The translations under genes were made by a program, and so were the position numbers. From a bacterium (lineage in GTDB: Bacteria; Electryoneota; RPQS01): DNA of 64,000 bases. Location: positions 1 to 64,000 of the forward strand of contig JABWCQ010000013.1 in the NCBI GenBank assembly GCA_013360195.1, in the 5' to 3' direction. The stretch's first letter is position 1, and each line of letters starts with the position of its first letter. A model generated the notes under the pieces. It was given only the letters and a program-made list of their open reading frames with translations, had not been told where the DNA came from and made no database searches. Shown here piece after piece: positions 8,079-17,387 of this stretch.

Positions 8079-10334
8079 TTAGAACTCCGCTGTAAAGCCG
8101 AATGTGGGCAGAAACGGCAACTGGCCGTTTTTCTCGATTCCGACCGGATTTGTCGTGAAGTCCGGTGACAGCGTGAGCGGGTTCTTCCGCCCCAGAACAT
8201 TGATAATCTCAATGTAGGGCATAAACGTGCACCAGTTCCACTCATACTTCAGTCGATATGCCACGTCCACTCTCACATATGCGTCAAACCTCTCACCGTT
8301 GGTTCTGCCTTGCAAGAAGTAATGCGGCGGCAATTCTAATCCGGGGCTGTAGGCGCCTTCAGGCTTAGTGTAAGGCAGTCCGGACTGGTAGTTCAAACGC
8401 GCTTCCAGACTTCCGCGGTTGCGCACCTTTCTGCTCATGAAGATATTCGTATTGTGCTGGCGGTCAAAGAATGCAGGAAACGAGAGACCGTTGTCAATGG
8501 GCTCAAAGCTGCTGAAGCTCTCATAGATTCTCCGCGAGCGTCCCCAGCCATATCCCCAACTCATGTCGTACGCTCCAAAGGACCCTCCGATTGTGAAGTC
8601 CATACCGTAAGCATATCCTTTGCCCATTCGGACATAGTCCTCCAAATCGGTGTCTCCGTCGTCCTTGGCATTGAACAAATCAAGCTGCGCGATATTCTGA
8701 AAATTCTTGTAGTACGCGCCGCCCGATACTTTGAACCGTCCCAGACTGTCATCGACAAATGACACGGCGAACTGCTGTCCACGCGCGATACCGAACCTCT
8801 CGGACAACGGTACGTACGAGTCAAACAGCGAGGCGAAGTCCTCACCCACGCGCATCTGCTGCAAGTATTGAGTGTAAAGTCCCCATGCTCCGCTGACGTA
8901 CATTCCGGGAGCCAAATCACGGCGCGCAGCCAATCGCGGAGTCAGTTCTTCTGAATTGTTAATGCTGTAATGCTCCAGCCTGAGCCCGGGGCTGATGGTC
9001 CACTTGTCCGTCAGTCGGTAGTCGTCGGAAACATAAACGGACAACAGATTTCCCTTGTAGTCGTTATGTCCGACAAGATAATCCGATGAAACTCCCTCCA
9101 GAAACGAATCGAAGAACTTCGCCTCGGCACCGAAATCCAAGGTGTTGCGCGCATTCGCGTAATAGGTAAAGTCGGTCTCGGCAGTGACGTCTGTGATTTC
9201 ATTGTTCCACTCAAACCAGGAGTCCGTCGTCTCAAACCGCTGCCGTCCGTAAAACTTGCTTCCGGCAACGGTCGTGTGCGAATAGAGCTTGGGTGAGAAA
9301 ATATGGACATAGGGCAGACTGAACGTGCGGTTTCCCCACTTCAGTCTAAGCCGGTCACCCGTCGCGGAAGACAATTGCAGAATGTCATCGCCCCAATATC
9401 CGGACGGCGAAAGTCTGTCACCGTTCGCAAAGTCGCGTGTGAGCTTGGCATTGAAGTCGTAGAAATAGTACGGGAACTCGTCTTCAATGATATCCATACT
9501 CTTGAACAATTTTGTCGCGGCATCGATGTAGGTTCTGCGTCCTGCCACAAGCCAGGAGCCGTGCGGCAACGGCCCTTCCAGCAAACCTGTCGACGACAAC
9601 AACGACAGACCGACCTTGCCTTCGACCTTGTTCCGGTTTCCTTCGCGGTCTGCAACATCGACGACAGCCGATAGTCTGCCGCCGTACTTCGCGCCGAATC
9701 CACCCTTAATCAGCTTCACATCTTTGACGGCATCCATGTTGAAAATCGAGAACAATCCGCCCAAATGCGTCGGCTTGTATACGTTGATGCCATTCAATAG
9801 GATTAAGTTCTGGTCGCCGGAACCGCCCCAGATATTCAAATCTGCGGAGAAATCGCTCGATGGGAGAATTCCGGCCGTCGCCTGAAGTGCCCGGAACAAA
9901 TCCGGTTCTGCAAGCTGTGGCAGCTTCAAAAGCTCGCGCGGATTCACATCAATCTGTGCAACCTTTGGCGCATACTCCGGTTCACGGTCCCGCTCTGCAA
10001 GAATCTCAACTTCCTTGAATTGCAGAGCCGCATCCTTCATTCTGACGTCAATGTTCTGATTTTCTCCGTTTCGTACCGTGATGGACCGGCGCAGCGTCTC
10101 ATAACCAAGCGAGGTGAATACTAACGTGTACTCTCCGTCCTCCAGATTCGGGAGCGAGAAGAACCCTTCCACATTGGCTGCCGTCCCGCGATTGGCGCCT
10201 TCCACGACAACCGCCACAGCAGGAATGGATTCCCCCGTTGCTTCATCTTTAATCTTGCCCGAAATCGTTGCCCGGGCGAACGCTGCCGTAAACGGTACGG
10301 CTAACAGCAGCGCGATTGCAATCCACTTTCTCAT
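8079..10334 (-). CDS. TonB-dependent receptor with carboxypeptidase-regulatory-like domain
   Basis: 751 residues with a signal peptide ending at FARA. Residues ~22-105 are a CarboxypepD_reg-like beta-sandwich ('ISGKIKDEATGESIPAVAVVVEG...SLGYETLRRSITV'). Next is the plug ('PDLFRALQATAGILPSSDFSADLNIWGGSGDQNLILLNGINVY', 'IKGGFGAKYGGRLSAVVDV'), then a long outer-membrane barrel ending in a terminal phenylalanine (FGFTAEF). Such receptors import ligands across the outer membrane using TonB energy. Cargo is not predictable; the DUF4249 partner downstream suggests a polymer or peptide. A GGAGAG precedes ATG 10334. No Fur-like box was seen upstream, which argues weakly against iron uptake. Confidence 0.9.
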   Translation of the reverse strand: MRKWIAIALLLAVPFTAAFARATISGKIKDEATGESIPAVAVVVEGANRGTAANVEGFFSLPNLEDGEYTLVFTSLGYETLRRSITVRNGENQNIDVRMKDAALQFKEVEILAERDREPEYAPKVAQIDVNPRELLKLPQLAEPDLFRALQATAGILPSSDFSADLNIWGGSGDQNLILLNGINVYKPTHLGGLFSIFNMDAVKDVKLIKGGFGAKYGGRLSAVVDVADREGNRNKVEGKVGLSLLSSTGLLEGPLPHGSWLVAGRRTYIDAATKLFKSMDIIEDEFPYYFYDFNAKLTRDFANGDRLSPSGYWGDDILQLSSATGDRLRLKWGNRTFSLPYVHIFSPKLYSHTTVAGSKFYGRQRFETTDSWFEWNNEITDVTAETDFTYYANARNTLDFGAEAKFFDSFLEGVSSDYLVGHNDYKGNLLSVYVSDDYRLTDKWTISPGLRLEHYSINNSEELTPRLAARRDLAPGMYVSGAWGLYTQYLQQMRVGEDFASLFDSYVPLSERFGIARGQQFAVSFVDDSLGRFKVSGGAYYKNFQNIAQLDLFNAKDDGDTDLEDYVRMGKGYAYGMDFTIGGSFGAYDMSWGYGWGRSRRIYESFSSFEPIDNGLSFPAFFDRQHNTNIFMSRKVRNRGSLEARLNYQSGLPYTKPEGAYSPGLELPPHYFLQGRTNGERFDAYVRVDVAYRLKYEWNWCTFMPYIEIINVLGRKNPLTLSPDFTTNPVGIEKNGQLPFLPTFGFTAEF

Positions 10335-10456
10335 TTCTCTCCGTTTAGAATGTGCCTTGTATGGCGGCCAAGTTGCTCCTCTACGAACTGCAAAGGCGGC
10401 TTTTTGTTTCCGGAATCACCTGCCGGCCGCCGCGGGCCGCGAGGATTAAATGTCAA

Positions 10457-11968
10457 TTAAAGTTGATAAAGAGAACCGAACTTCTCAGTCAAATAGTTGA
10501 GATAGCCGTCCGTCCCGAGCGGTTTGCCCGTGGCCTTGATGAGCAGCTCGTCTCTTGAATATCTTCTTCCCAGCCGGTGCACATGGGTTCGCAGCCATTC
10601 GAGAATCTCGGCGAAATTCCCCGTTTCAATCTGCTTGTTCATCGCCGGCATGTCCTGATTCATCTTCTTCCAGAGCTGCCCCGCCGCAATATTCCCCACG
10701 CTGTAGGACGGGAAGTAGCCGAAAGCTCCGCTGCTCCAATGCACGTCCTGCATTACACCCTGCTTTCCATCGTCCGGCGGCGTTACGCCGAGATAAGTCT
10801 CAACCTTTTTGTTCCAAACCTTTGGCAAGTCTGAAACCGAAATGACTCCAGCGAACAAGTCGCGCTCAATTTCGAATCTAAGAATAATATGTAAGTCGTA
10901 TGTGAGCTCGTCCGCTTCAACCCGCACAAGACTCCGCTCGACGTGATTCACGGCAAGCACCCAGTCTTCTACCGACATGCCGTCAAGCTCTTTGGCAAAC
11001 TGCTGCAGCAAAACGGGATAGAATTGCTTCCAGAACGGAAGACTGCGGCCGATGTAGTTCTCCCACATTCTGCTCTGGGATTCATGCAGGCCGTAGCTCA
11101 GCGCTTCAGACAGCGGAGTGCCGTAAGTCTCCGGTGCGACTCCCTGTTCATACAATCCGTGCCCCATTTCGTGAATGATTCCGAATATCGCCTGCTGTGG
11201 AGCGTGCTCGTTATAGCGGGTCGTGAGCCTTACATCTCCCAATCCGCCCGAGCAAAACGGATGAATTGAGGTGTCAAGTCGTCCTGCCTGTTTGTCAAAA
11301 CCGATTTTCTCAATCAGTGTTTCTCCGAAAGCTTTCTGCTTCTCGGCGGCAAAGCGGTTCTTCTCAAACTCAAACTTCGCCTTCACTGGTGAAGAAATGA
11401 CCTTTTCAGCCAGCGGCACCGTCACCGCCTTTACTTCATCGAACAGTCTGGTCAGCGAATCCACCGTCGCTCCCGGCTCAAACCCTTCAATCAGAGCATT
11501 CAGCGGCGTCCCCTGCCAGCCATATGCGTCGGCAAGCTGCTTGCTAAGTTTCACGAGCTTCTCGAGCTCAGGTGCGAACATGGCAAAGTCCGCTTTTTCG
11601 CGCGCCCGTCCCCAGACTTCGTGCGCGAGCGATTCCTGCCGGGAAAGTTCCTCAACAAGTTCCTGCGGCACTTTGGTCGCACGCTCATAATCCCTTGCCA
11701 TCTCCCGCACATTGGCTCGTTCCGCTTCGTTAAGCTCACCGTTTGCATTCTTCAAAGCGGCAATCATTTCGCCGACTTTCGGCGACGTCAACCGTTCATG
11801 TGCCAGACCGCTGATCATGGCAATCTGGTCTGCCCGCTTCGGCGCTCCCTTCGGCGGCATGTTCACCTGCATGTCCCAACCCAGCACTCCGCTGATGCCG
11901 GACAGGGTTGAATACTGCTTGAAGTGCGTCTCAAGCTCGGCATAAGTCTTTCTGATATCTGCTGCCAT
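10457..11968 (-). CDS. M32 carboxypeptidase (thermostable carboxypeptidase 1 / Taq type)
   Basis: 503 residues from ATG 11968, preceded by AGGAAAGGA; this length is normal for the family, and upstream in-frame codons lack a ribosome site. M32 enzymes are cytoplasmic metal-dependent carboxypeptidases that remove C-terminal residues from peptides. Visible marks: the zinc site 'HEMGHGLYEQG' at about residues 266-270, the N-terminal 'LETHFKQYSTLSGISGVLGWDMQVNMPPKGAPKRA' region (WD-x-x-x-x-M-P), 'GLHESQSRMWEN', and 'LRTHVHRLGRRYSRDELL' near the C-terminus. No signal peptide, so it probably works on imported or recycled peptides. It has its own promoter about 210 bases upstream. Confidence 0.92.
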   Translation of the reverse strand: MAADIRKTYAELETHFKQYSTLSGISGVLGWDMQVNMPPKGAPKRADQIAMISGLAHERLTSPKVGEMIAALKNANGELNEAERANVREMARDYERATKVPQELVEELSRQESLAHEVWGRAREKADFAMFAPELEKLVKLSKQLADAYGWQGTPLNALIEGFEPGATVDSLTRLFDEVKAVTVPLAEKVISSPVKAKFEFEKNRFAAEKQKAFGETLIEKIGFDKQAGRLDTSIHPFCSGGLGDVRLTTRYNEHAPQQAIFGIIHEMGHGLYEQGVAPETYGTPLSEALSYGLHESQSRMWENYIGRSLPFWKQFYPVLLQQFAKELDGMSVEDWVLAVNHVERSLVRVEADELTYDLHIILRFEIERDLFAGVISVSDLPKVWNKKVETYLGVTPPDDGKQGVMQDVHWSSGAFGYFPSYSVGNIAAGQLWKKMNQDMPAMNKQIETGNFAEILEWLRTHVHRLGRRYSRDELLIKATGKPLGTDGYLNYLTEKFGSLYQL

Positions 11969-12183
11969 ATGTTTTCCTTTCCTGAACAACCGGGCGGGAC
12001 CGCCTCTTCCCGGCCATAAAAAACTCTGATTTCGGTTTGCCTCCGATTTTGCTCCGGCCAGCCCGGTCATTACGATGTATTCATGCAGAATCGATTGGTT
12101 TCGATGCGATTTTGCGCGATACCGCTAAAAGGCGATTCGATAGACAAACCCTTTTGAATTACTGAAAATACAGAACTAAGCGA

Positions 12184-12214
12184 CAAAAATACGTAAATTT
12201 GACCAGATTCTCAA
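12184..12214 (-). promoter_or_regulatory. promoter of the M32 carboxypeptidase
   Basis: Minus strand TTGAGA (12209-12214), 17-base spacer, TATTTTTG (12184-12191), a full match to TAnnTTTG. It implies a leader of about 210 bases before ATG 11968; nothing recognisable was seen in that leader. Confidence 0.75.
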
Positions 12215-12303
12215 CTATTTAATCCACCTAAATTAGGGTCAGTTGTAGTGAATCGGCAACTCTCGCGAAATGTGGATATTTTTCTAAAATTTTCCCGCAC
12301 CTC

Positions 12304-12334
12304 TTGTCCCGAGATACTTCATGTATTACTTTAT
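12304..12334 (+). promoter_or_regulatory. promoter of the giant beta-helix gene
   Basis: TTGTCC (12304-12309), 17-base spacer, TACTTTAT (12327-12334). The predicted start near 12341 lies downstream of the first in-frame ATGs, which supports ATG 12381 as the true start. Confidence 0.6.
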
Positions 12335-12380
12335 GGTGTGTAAAAGATTTCGCAGTTTTGATGACTACCAGAGATATCGC

Positions 12381-15300
12381 ATGATACGTTGGCTATCGCC
12401 TGCTTGCCTGTTCTGCATCCTCAACTTTTCCCACACCCCGCCTGCTTGGGCAACTTTGTCCGGCACGTTTGTCGTTGGTCGCGACGGCGATTTTCCCACC
12501 CTTTCTGCCGCCCTTGATACCATCAATTCCAGTGGTATCGGGGGCGATGTCCTGTTGAAAATCGAACCCGGTCAGCAAACCGGCCCCTTCAGTTTGGGGG
12601 CTTTCCCCGGCACGGTCTCACACACACTCTCCATATCCGCAATTGAGGACGGTTCTGTCATTTTGGCCACGGATGATTCCTCAATTCCGTTGTTTAGTGT
12701 TCACGGTGCGCAAAATGTCTTGCTGGAAGGCCTGATACTCCGTGGCGCAACCTCCTCCGCACCTCTCTTTCGCATCGACAGCACAAGTTCCAACATTAGC
12801 CTCTCCGCCTGCACACATGAGGGGGGCGGCTCAGGCCGTTTGGTGGAAGTGCTGGGCTCATCCGTCCGCGCAATTCGTTGGAACAACTCTTCATTCCGCA
12901 AGGCCGCCTACGGTGTTTATTTCGACGGAATGGAAAGTTCCGCTTCGGACAACAGAGTTTCAAGCTGCGTGTTTGACAGCGTGCAGCACGGAATATATGT
13001 CAGCCGTCAGACAAATTTTTCCGTTGTAAATTGCGAAATTCGGCCAAACCTCGGCACAGGCAGTGATGGTGCATCGGGGGTTACCATTGCCGCACAGAAC
13101 CCCGCCGACAGCGTTTTTGTCAGCGGCAATGAATTCTCCGGCATACGCACGTCCACGGGCTACGCGGTGGCGATTCGCCACAACCCTCTGAACTCGACGG
13201 CATTCCTGCGCGCATCAAACAATTTTATTTTCGGGTTCCAAAATACAGGTTCCTCGCAGGTGCGCGCCATCTACGTTTCCGGCGGACAGAACCGGATTTT
13301 GAATAATAGCATTCTGGTCAATGATGTCGCCGCGACCGGAGCCGCCTACTCACTCTATAACGGTCTGGTGGCTGCCGATTCCCGTTTGACCTTTGTGAAC
13401 AATATCTTGGTCAATCTCGAAGCGACTCGCCCGGCCTACAATGCATTTATGCTGACACAGGCTGCCGCAGTCGATTGCGACAACAACATCTACTATGGCA
13501 CCGGCACGGGCTACCGGCTTGGCTGGCTCTACCAAGCGTTCCAAACCCTGGCATCATGGCAGAGTGGAACCGGGCATGATGCCAATAGTTACTCGGGCGA
13601 TCCACAATTTGCTTCTTCTGCCGATTTGCACTTACAGGAAACTTCGGCAATCGCACACCAGAACGGCGCGGTCGTGCTGGACGTTCCCGTGGACATAGAC
13701 GGTGAATTTCGCTTTCAGCCGCCGGATATCGGGGCGGACGAATTCACCTATCTGGCTCCTCCGGTTGACGCAGCCATCCTGAACGTCATAGATCTGCCGA
13801 CGGCCTTCCCGGAACACTCTCTGCTCCGGATTGAGGTCGTTGTGCAAAATCGCGGTAGGGAACGGCTCTCCGGGCTGCCGTTGCGACTTTCCTATGCCGA
13901 CACGGCGCGGGCGGAAGTGATGATTTCACTTTCTCCGTCGGAGGCGGACACATTTTCACTGCTGTGGAGCACGGTCGGTGCGCATGAATCAGCCGAACTC
14001 ATCATTGAGGCCGTGCTTGGCGCGGACGCAAACCCTTCCGATAACGCGCGTGCGTTTCAGTTTGCAGTCGTGGACCAGCCTTTGCAGGGCACCTACCGCG
14101 TTGGTGGATTCGATGCGCACTTCAATTCACTCCTCGAAGCATCGACTGCACTCTCGTCACAAGGTGTTTCAGGTCCGGTGACCCTTGAGCTGGCGCCCGG
14201 CATATATAATGACAATCTCGTGCTCGAGTCTGTCATCGGACTATCCGCGGAATCTCCGCTGCACGTCAAGCCTTCACCTTTGGATGAAGGAATCGTGCAG
14301 CTCTCGCCGATTTCGGGACAGCGCGTGATACTTCTGTCCGATGTTTCATATGTAACCATCGAAGGCTTGATTCTGCAGGGCAGCTCGGGCACCCTCGAAG
14401 GAATCGCCATTATTAACGGCAGCCACAATAATACCATTCGCAACTGCCGCATTCTCTGCACGTCGCAAGAGCAGTCCAATGCGTCGGGAGTGTATATCGG
14501 ACAGAATTGCCGCGATAACACGCTGTCCGAGCTTGACATCAGCTATTCATACTCGGGCATACGCCTTGACGGCAGCAGCAGCGGTGACCAGCGAAACAAT
14601 GTCATCCGCGAGTGCAGAGTGTACAACGTACGCTCTTGCATCACCGCATCTTGGCAGCGCAGCCTGCAAATTCAGGAATGTGAACTTCGCGCGGGGTACT
14701 CCGGTGCACCCGCCCCTTGTTACGGGATAAGAATTTCCAGCCTTTCACCGCAAGACACTGTGACGTTGGAGCGCAACAGCATCATTGGAGCACTCGCTTC
14801 AGGTTCGCTGACGGCTCTCTCCTGTGAAGCGGGGAACGGAGTCTTGCTCGCCGTGAACAATTGGATTGGCAACTTCGACTCCGCGAACTTGGGACCGCTC
14901 ACGGCGGTGTCTGTGATAAGCGGAACGGCGATGCTCTACTTCAATACGATTCGTCTTGGCGATGTCAATGCCCAAACCGTCACCGGAATCGCAGTGTCAG
15001 GAACTCAAACGTATGCGAGCTTGGTTAACAATATCGTGGAGATTTCCGACCCGGACGCCACTGCGCGCTTCATAGAATGGAATTCGGGCTCCATCACCGC
15101 AAATCATAATCTCTATGACGCTCCGGGAACTAACACAGCTTTCCGCTTTGCTTCCGGCTCGCTCGACAACGAATACCAAACGCTCGCCGCGTGGATTGCC
15201 TCCACTGCACAGGACAGCAACAGCGTTTCGGCCACGGCGGGATTTGAATCAAGCACGGGGTTTCATGTTCGGCCGGATGCTTCCGGTCCGTCCAATCGCG

Positions 15301-17270
15301 GCCTGGGTATACCATCGTTCATCTATGATTTAGACGGCGAACCGCGGGACTCCCTGCCTGACATTGGCGCGGACGAATACACATTCCTGCCTGCCGTGAC
15401 GGACTTGGCGGCCGAATCGGTTGAGCTGGCAAACATGCCCGCGCCGGCAGGAGAAATTGCTCAGGTGTTGACAGTCGTTTCCAACATCGGACAGACCGCC
15501 GTGACCGATGCGGAAGTTACGCTGCTCTACAACGAAGTGCCGCTTGAGTCACGGACAGTTACACTGGAACCCGGAGCGCAAACAGAGCAGATATGGAATT
15601 GGGTCGCGCCGCAGACTTTGCTGGCTTTTGGCACACTAAGACTTCAGGTGAATGCTGTTTCCGACGTCGTCAACGCCAACAATTCCCTTTCCCAATCGAT
15701 TGTCATCGCCGGTGAACCGCTTGCCGACACGGTTTATGTTGGCATGAGCCGCTCCGAGCTTTCCACGCTTGACGAATTGACAAACCACTTGAAATGGCGG
15801 GGCGTCAGCTCGCGGGTAACGGTATTCCTTGCACCCGTTCTTCACGTTGGCCCGCTTGTCTTGTACAATATTCCCGGCGCGGATTCTGTTAACCGGGTAA
15901 CGATATCGCCCGCAGCAGAATCCGGAGCGGCCATAACGGCCGGGAACAGCACAGCGGTGATTGAATTTCGCGACGCTGACTTTGTCACAATTGACGGTGT
16001 TGAAATACTTGCCGGTCCGGGAACGGCAGCGGCCGTTCTCATGGACAACATGTCCTGCCACAATGTTGTCACCAACTGTCAAGTCTCCGGCAGCGGTTCA
16101 GAGATTCTGAACACGTTCGGGATCAGAGTCTCAGGCACGTCATCACATGGAAATGAGATTTCCGGCAACACCATTTCCGGCTGCTATATCGGAGCCGCGT
16201 TGAGCAACAGTGAGAACATCAACTCGCTCGGCAATGTCGTAATTGATAACAACATATCGGACGTCTATTACGGAGTTTGGGTTGACCATCAGCATAACGC
16301 GCTGGTCAAAGGAAACGACATAATTCCCGGCTCGTCAGCGGGTCCGGCAGGAGGCTGCTACGGCGTCTACATACTTCAGCTCGGAGACGAGGGCTCAGTT
16401 CGTGTCGAAGGAAACAAGATTCACGGCTTTCTCGATTCACCCGGTCCGCGCACAAACCGCGCGTGCGGAGTCTATTCCGCTCCAGGAATCACCTCGTATG
16501 TGGAAATCGTGAACAACTTCATTTACGGATACTCGCAATTGACCTCGCTGCGCTCGCGCGGGGTGTATCTGTCAAGCGGCAATCATCTCGTCGCCAATAA
16601 CAGCATTCGCATCGGCGATTCACCCGCCGACAATGACCACGCGGGAATCTACGTTTCCACCGGAACGCAGCACGAAATTTACAATAATTGCGTAATGGGT
16701 TATGAGAATGATATCGTGGGTTACGGCATAGACGTTGAGACGGGCGCGAGTATCCTCTCTGATTACAACTGCATGTGGGGAAGTTCGCCGAGCTTTAAAT
16801 TCGCGGCATTGGGAACTCAGGACTTCTCTTCGCTTTCAGAGTGGCAATCCACCGGTCAGGACCTGCATAGTCTCAGCGCGCATGCCCGCTATGTGTCATC
16901 GTCGGACTTGCACATACAGACTACGGACACAGTGCTCTACGCACGCGGTTTGCAGTTACCGGAAATCCCGCAGGACATTGACGGCGACATGCGGGCGGCA
17001 GTGCCGTGTATTGGCGCCGACGAGTATACGCTCTTGACTCAGCTTCAACCTCCGGCAGGACTGACCGTAGTTGTCACAAGTGACTCAGAAGTTGTACTGA
17101 ACTGGCAGCCGGTGGCCGGTGCATCGCAGTATCGAATCTATGGCGCGACCACGAACAATGAACTTGAGACGTCACCGCAGGAGCTGGGAACCAGCACGAC
17201 AGCCTCATGGATTTGGGATTTCTCCGCCGACCCGACCGGTTTCCGTTTCTTTCAGGTCAGAGCAGAATAA
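12381..17270 (+). CDS. giant secreted right-handed beta-helix protein with three internal repeats
   Basis: 1629 residues from ATG 12381, chosen because the promoter lies at 12304-12334 and the signal peptide (IRWLSPACLFCILNFSHT, then PPAWA) starts there; ATG 12321 is in frame but upstream of the likely transcript start. The protein is three copies of a ~545-residue unit: a parallel beta-helix (short 'NNIS/NNF/NCEI' coils), a 'D(I)GADE(F/Y)T(Y/F/L)L' signature near 13730, 15365 and 17015, and then, in the first two copies, a CARDB-like module ('VVVQNRGRERLSGLPLRL', 'TVVSNIGQTAVTDAEVTLL'). The C-terminus is a single Fn3-like domain ('PPAGLTVVVTSDSEVVLNWQ'). No sorting domain is present. Probably a surface or released polysaccharide-binding or -modifying protein; no catalytic residues assigned. 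Confidence 0.87.
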   Translation: MIRWLSPACLFCILNFSHTPPAWATLSGTFVVGRDGDFPTLSAALDTINSSGIGGDVLLKIEPGQQTGPFSLGAFPGTVSHTLSISAIEDGSVILATDDSSIPLFSVHGAQNVLLEGLILRGATSSAPLFRIDSTSSNISLSACTHEGGGSGRLVEVLGSSVRAIRWNNSSFRKAAYGVYFDGMESSASDNRVSSCVFDSVQHGIYVSRQTNFSVVNCEIRPNLGTGSDGASGVTIAAQNPADSVFVSGNEFSGIRTSTGYAVAIRHNPLNSTAFLRASNNFIFGFQNTGSSQVRAIYVSGGQNRILNNSILVNDVAATGAAYSLYNGLVAADSRLTFVNNILVNLEATRPAYNAFMLTQAAAVDCDNNIYYGTGTGYRLGWLYQAFQTLASWQSGTGHDANSYSGDPQFASSADLHLQETSAIAHQNGAVVLDVPVDIDGEFRFQPPDIGADEFTYLAPPVDAAILNVIDLPTAFPEHSLLRIEVVVQNRGRERLSGLPLRLSYADTARAEVMISLSPSEADTFSLLWSTVGAHESAELIIEAVLGADANPSDNARAFQFAVVDQPLQGTYRVGGFDAHFNSLLEASTALSSQGVSGPVTLELAPGIYNDNLVLESVIGLSAESPLHVKPSPLDEGIVQLSPISGQRVILLSDVSYVTIEGLILQGSSGTLEGIAIINGSHNNTIRNCRILCTSQEQSNASGVYIGQNCRDNTLSELDISYSYSGIRLDGSSSGDQRNNVIRECRVYNVRSCITASWQRSLQIQECELRAGYSGAPAPCYGIRISSLSPQDTVTLERNSIIGALASGSLTALSCEAGNGVLLAVNNWIGNFDSANLGPLTAVSVISGTAMLYFNTIRLGDVNAQTVTGIAVSGTQTYASLVNNIVEISDPDATARFIEWNSGSITANHNLYDAPGTNTAFRFASGSLDNEYQTLAAWIASTAQDSNSVSATAGFESSTGFHVRPDASGPSNRGLGIPSFIYDLDGEPRDSLPDIGADEYTFLPAVTDLAAESVELANMPAPAGEIAQVLTVVSNIGQTAVTDAEVTLLYNEVPLESRTVTLEPGAQTEQIWNWVAPQTLLAFGTLRLQVNAVSDVVNANNSLSQSIVIAGEPLADTVYVGMSRSELSTLDELTNHLKWRGVSSRVTVFLAPVLHVGPLVLYNIPGADSVNRVTISPAAESGAAITAGNSTAVIEFRDADFVTIDGVEILAGPGTAAAVLMDNMSCHNVVTNCQVSGSGSEILNTFGIRVSGTSSHGNEISGNTISGCYIGAALSNSENINSLGNVVIDNNISDVYYGVWVDHQHNALVKGNDIIPGSSAGPAGGCYGVYILQLGDEGSVRVEGNKIHGFLDSPGPRTNRACGVYSAPGITSYVEIVNNFIYGYSQLTSLRSRGVYLSSGNHLVANNSIRIGDSPADNDHAGIYVSTGTQHEIYNNCVMGYENDIVGYGIDVETGASILSDYNCMWGSSPSFKFAALGTQDFSSLSEWQSTGQDLHSLSAHARYVSSSDLHIQTTDTVLYARGLQLPEIPQDIDGDMRAAVPCIGADEYTLLTQLQPPAGLTVVVTSDSEVVLNWQPVAGASQYRIYGATTNNELETSPQELGTSTTASWIWDFSADPTGFRFFQVRAE

Positions 17271-17292
17271 GTCTGACCGGGAAGTAATTCAA

Positions 17293-17320
17293 AGGCTGTC
17301 TGCTCCAGGCAGCTTTTTTT
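17293..17320 (+). terminator. intrinsic terminator
   Basis: Stem GCTGTCT / AGGCAGC (one G-T pair), loop GCTCC, seven T's at 17314-17320. It ends the beta-helix gene. The T run partly overlaps the next promoter's -35 region. Confidence 0.8.
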
Positions 17321-17348
17321 GTTTAAGAACTTGACTTGGCTAAGTTTA
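17319..17348 (+). promoter_or_regulatory. promoter of the M14 peptidase/aminotransferase pair
   Basis: TTGTTT (17319-17324), 16-base spacer, TAAGTTTA (17341-17348). Transcription would start near 17355, about 33 bases before ATG 17388. Confidence 0.55.
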
Positions 17349-17387
17349 GAAAAACGTGATTCCGGTCTTGCCGCTCCGCAGGAGAAT

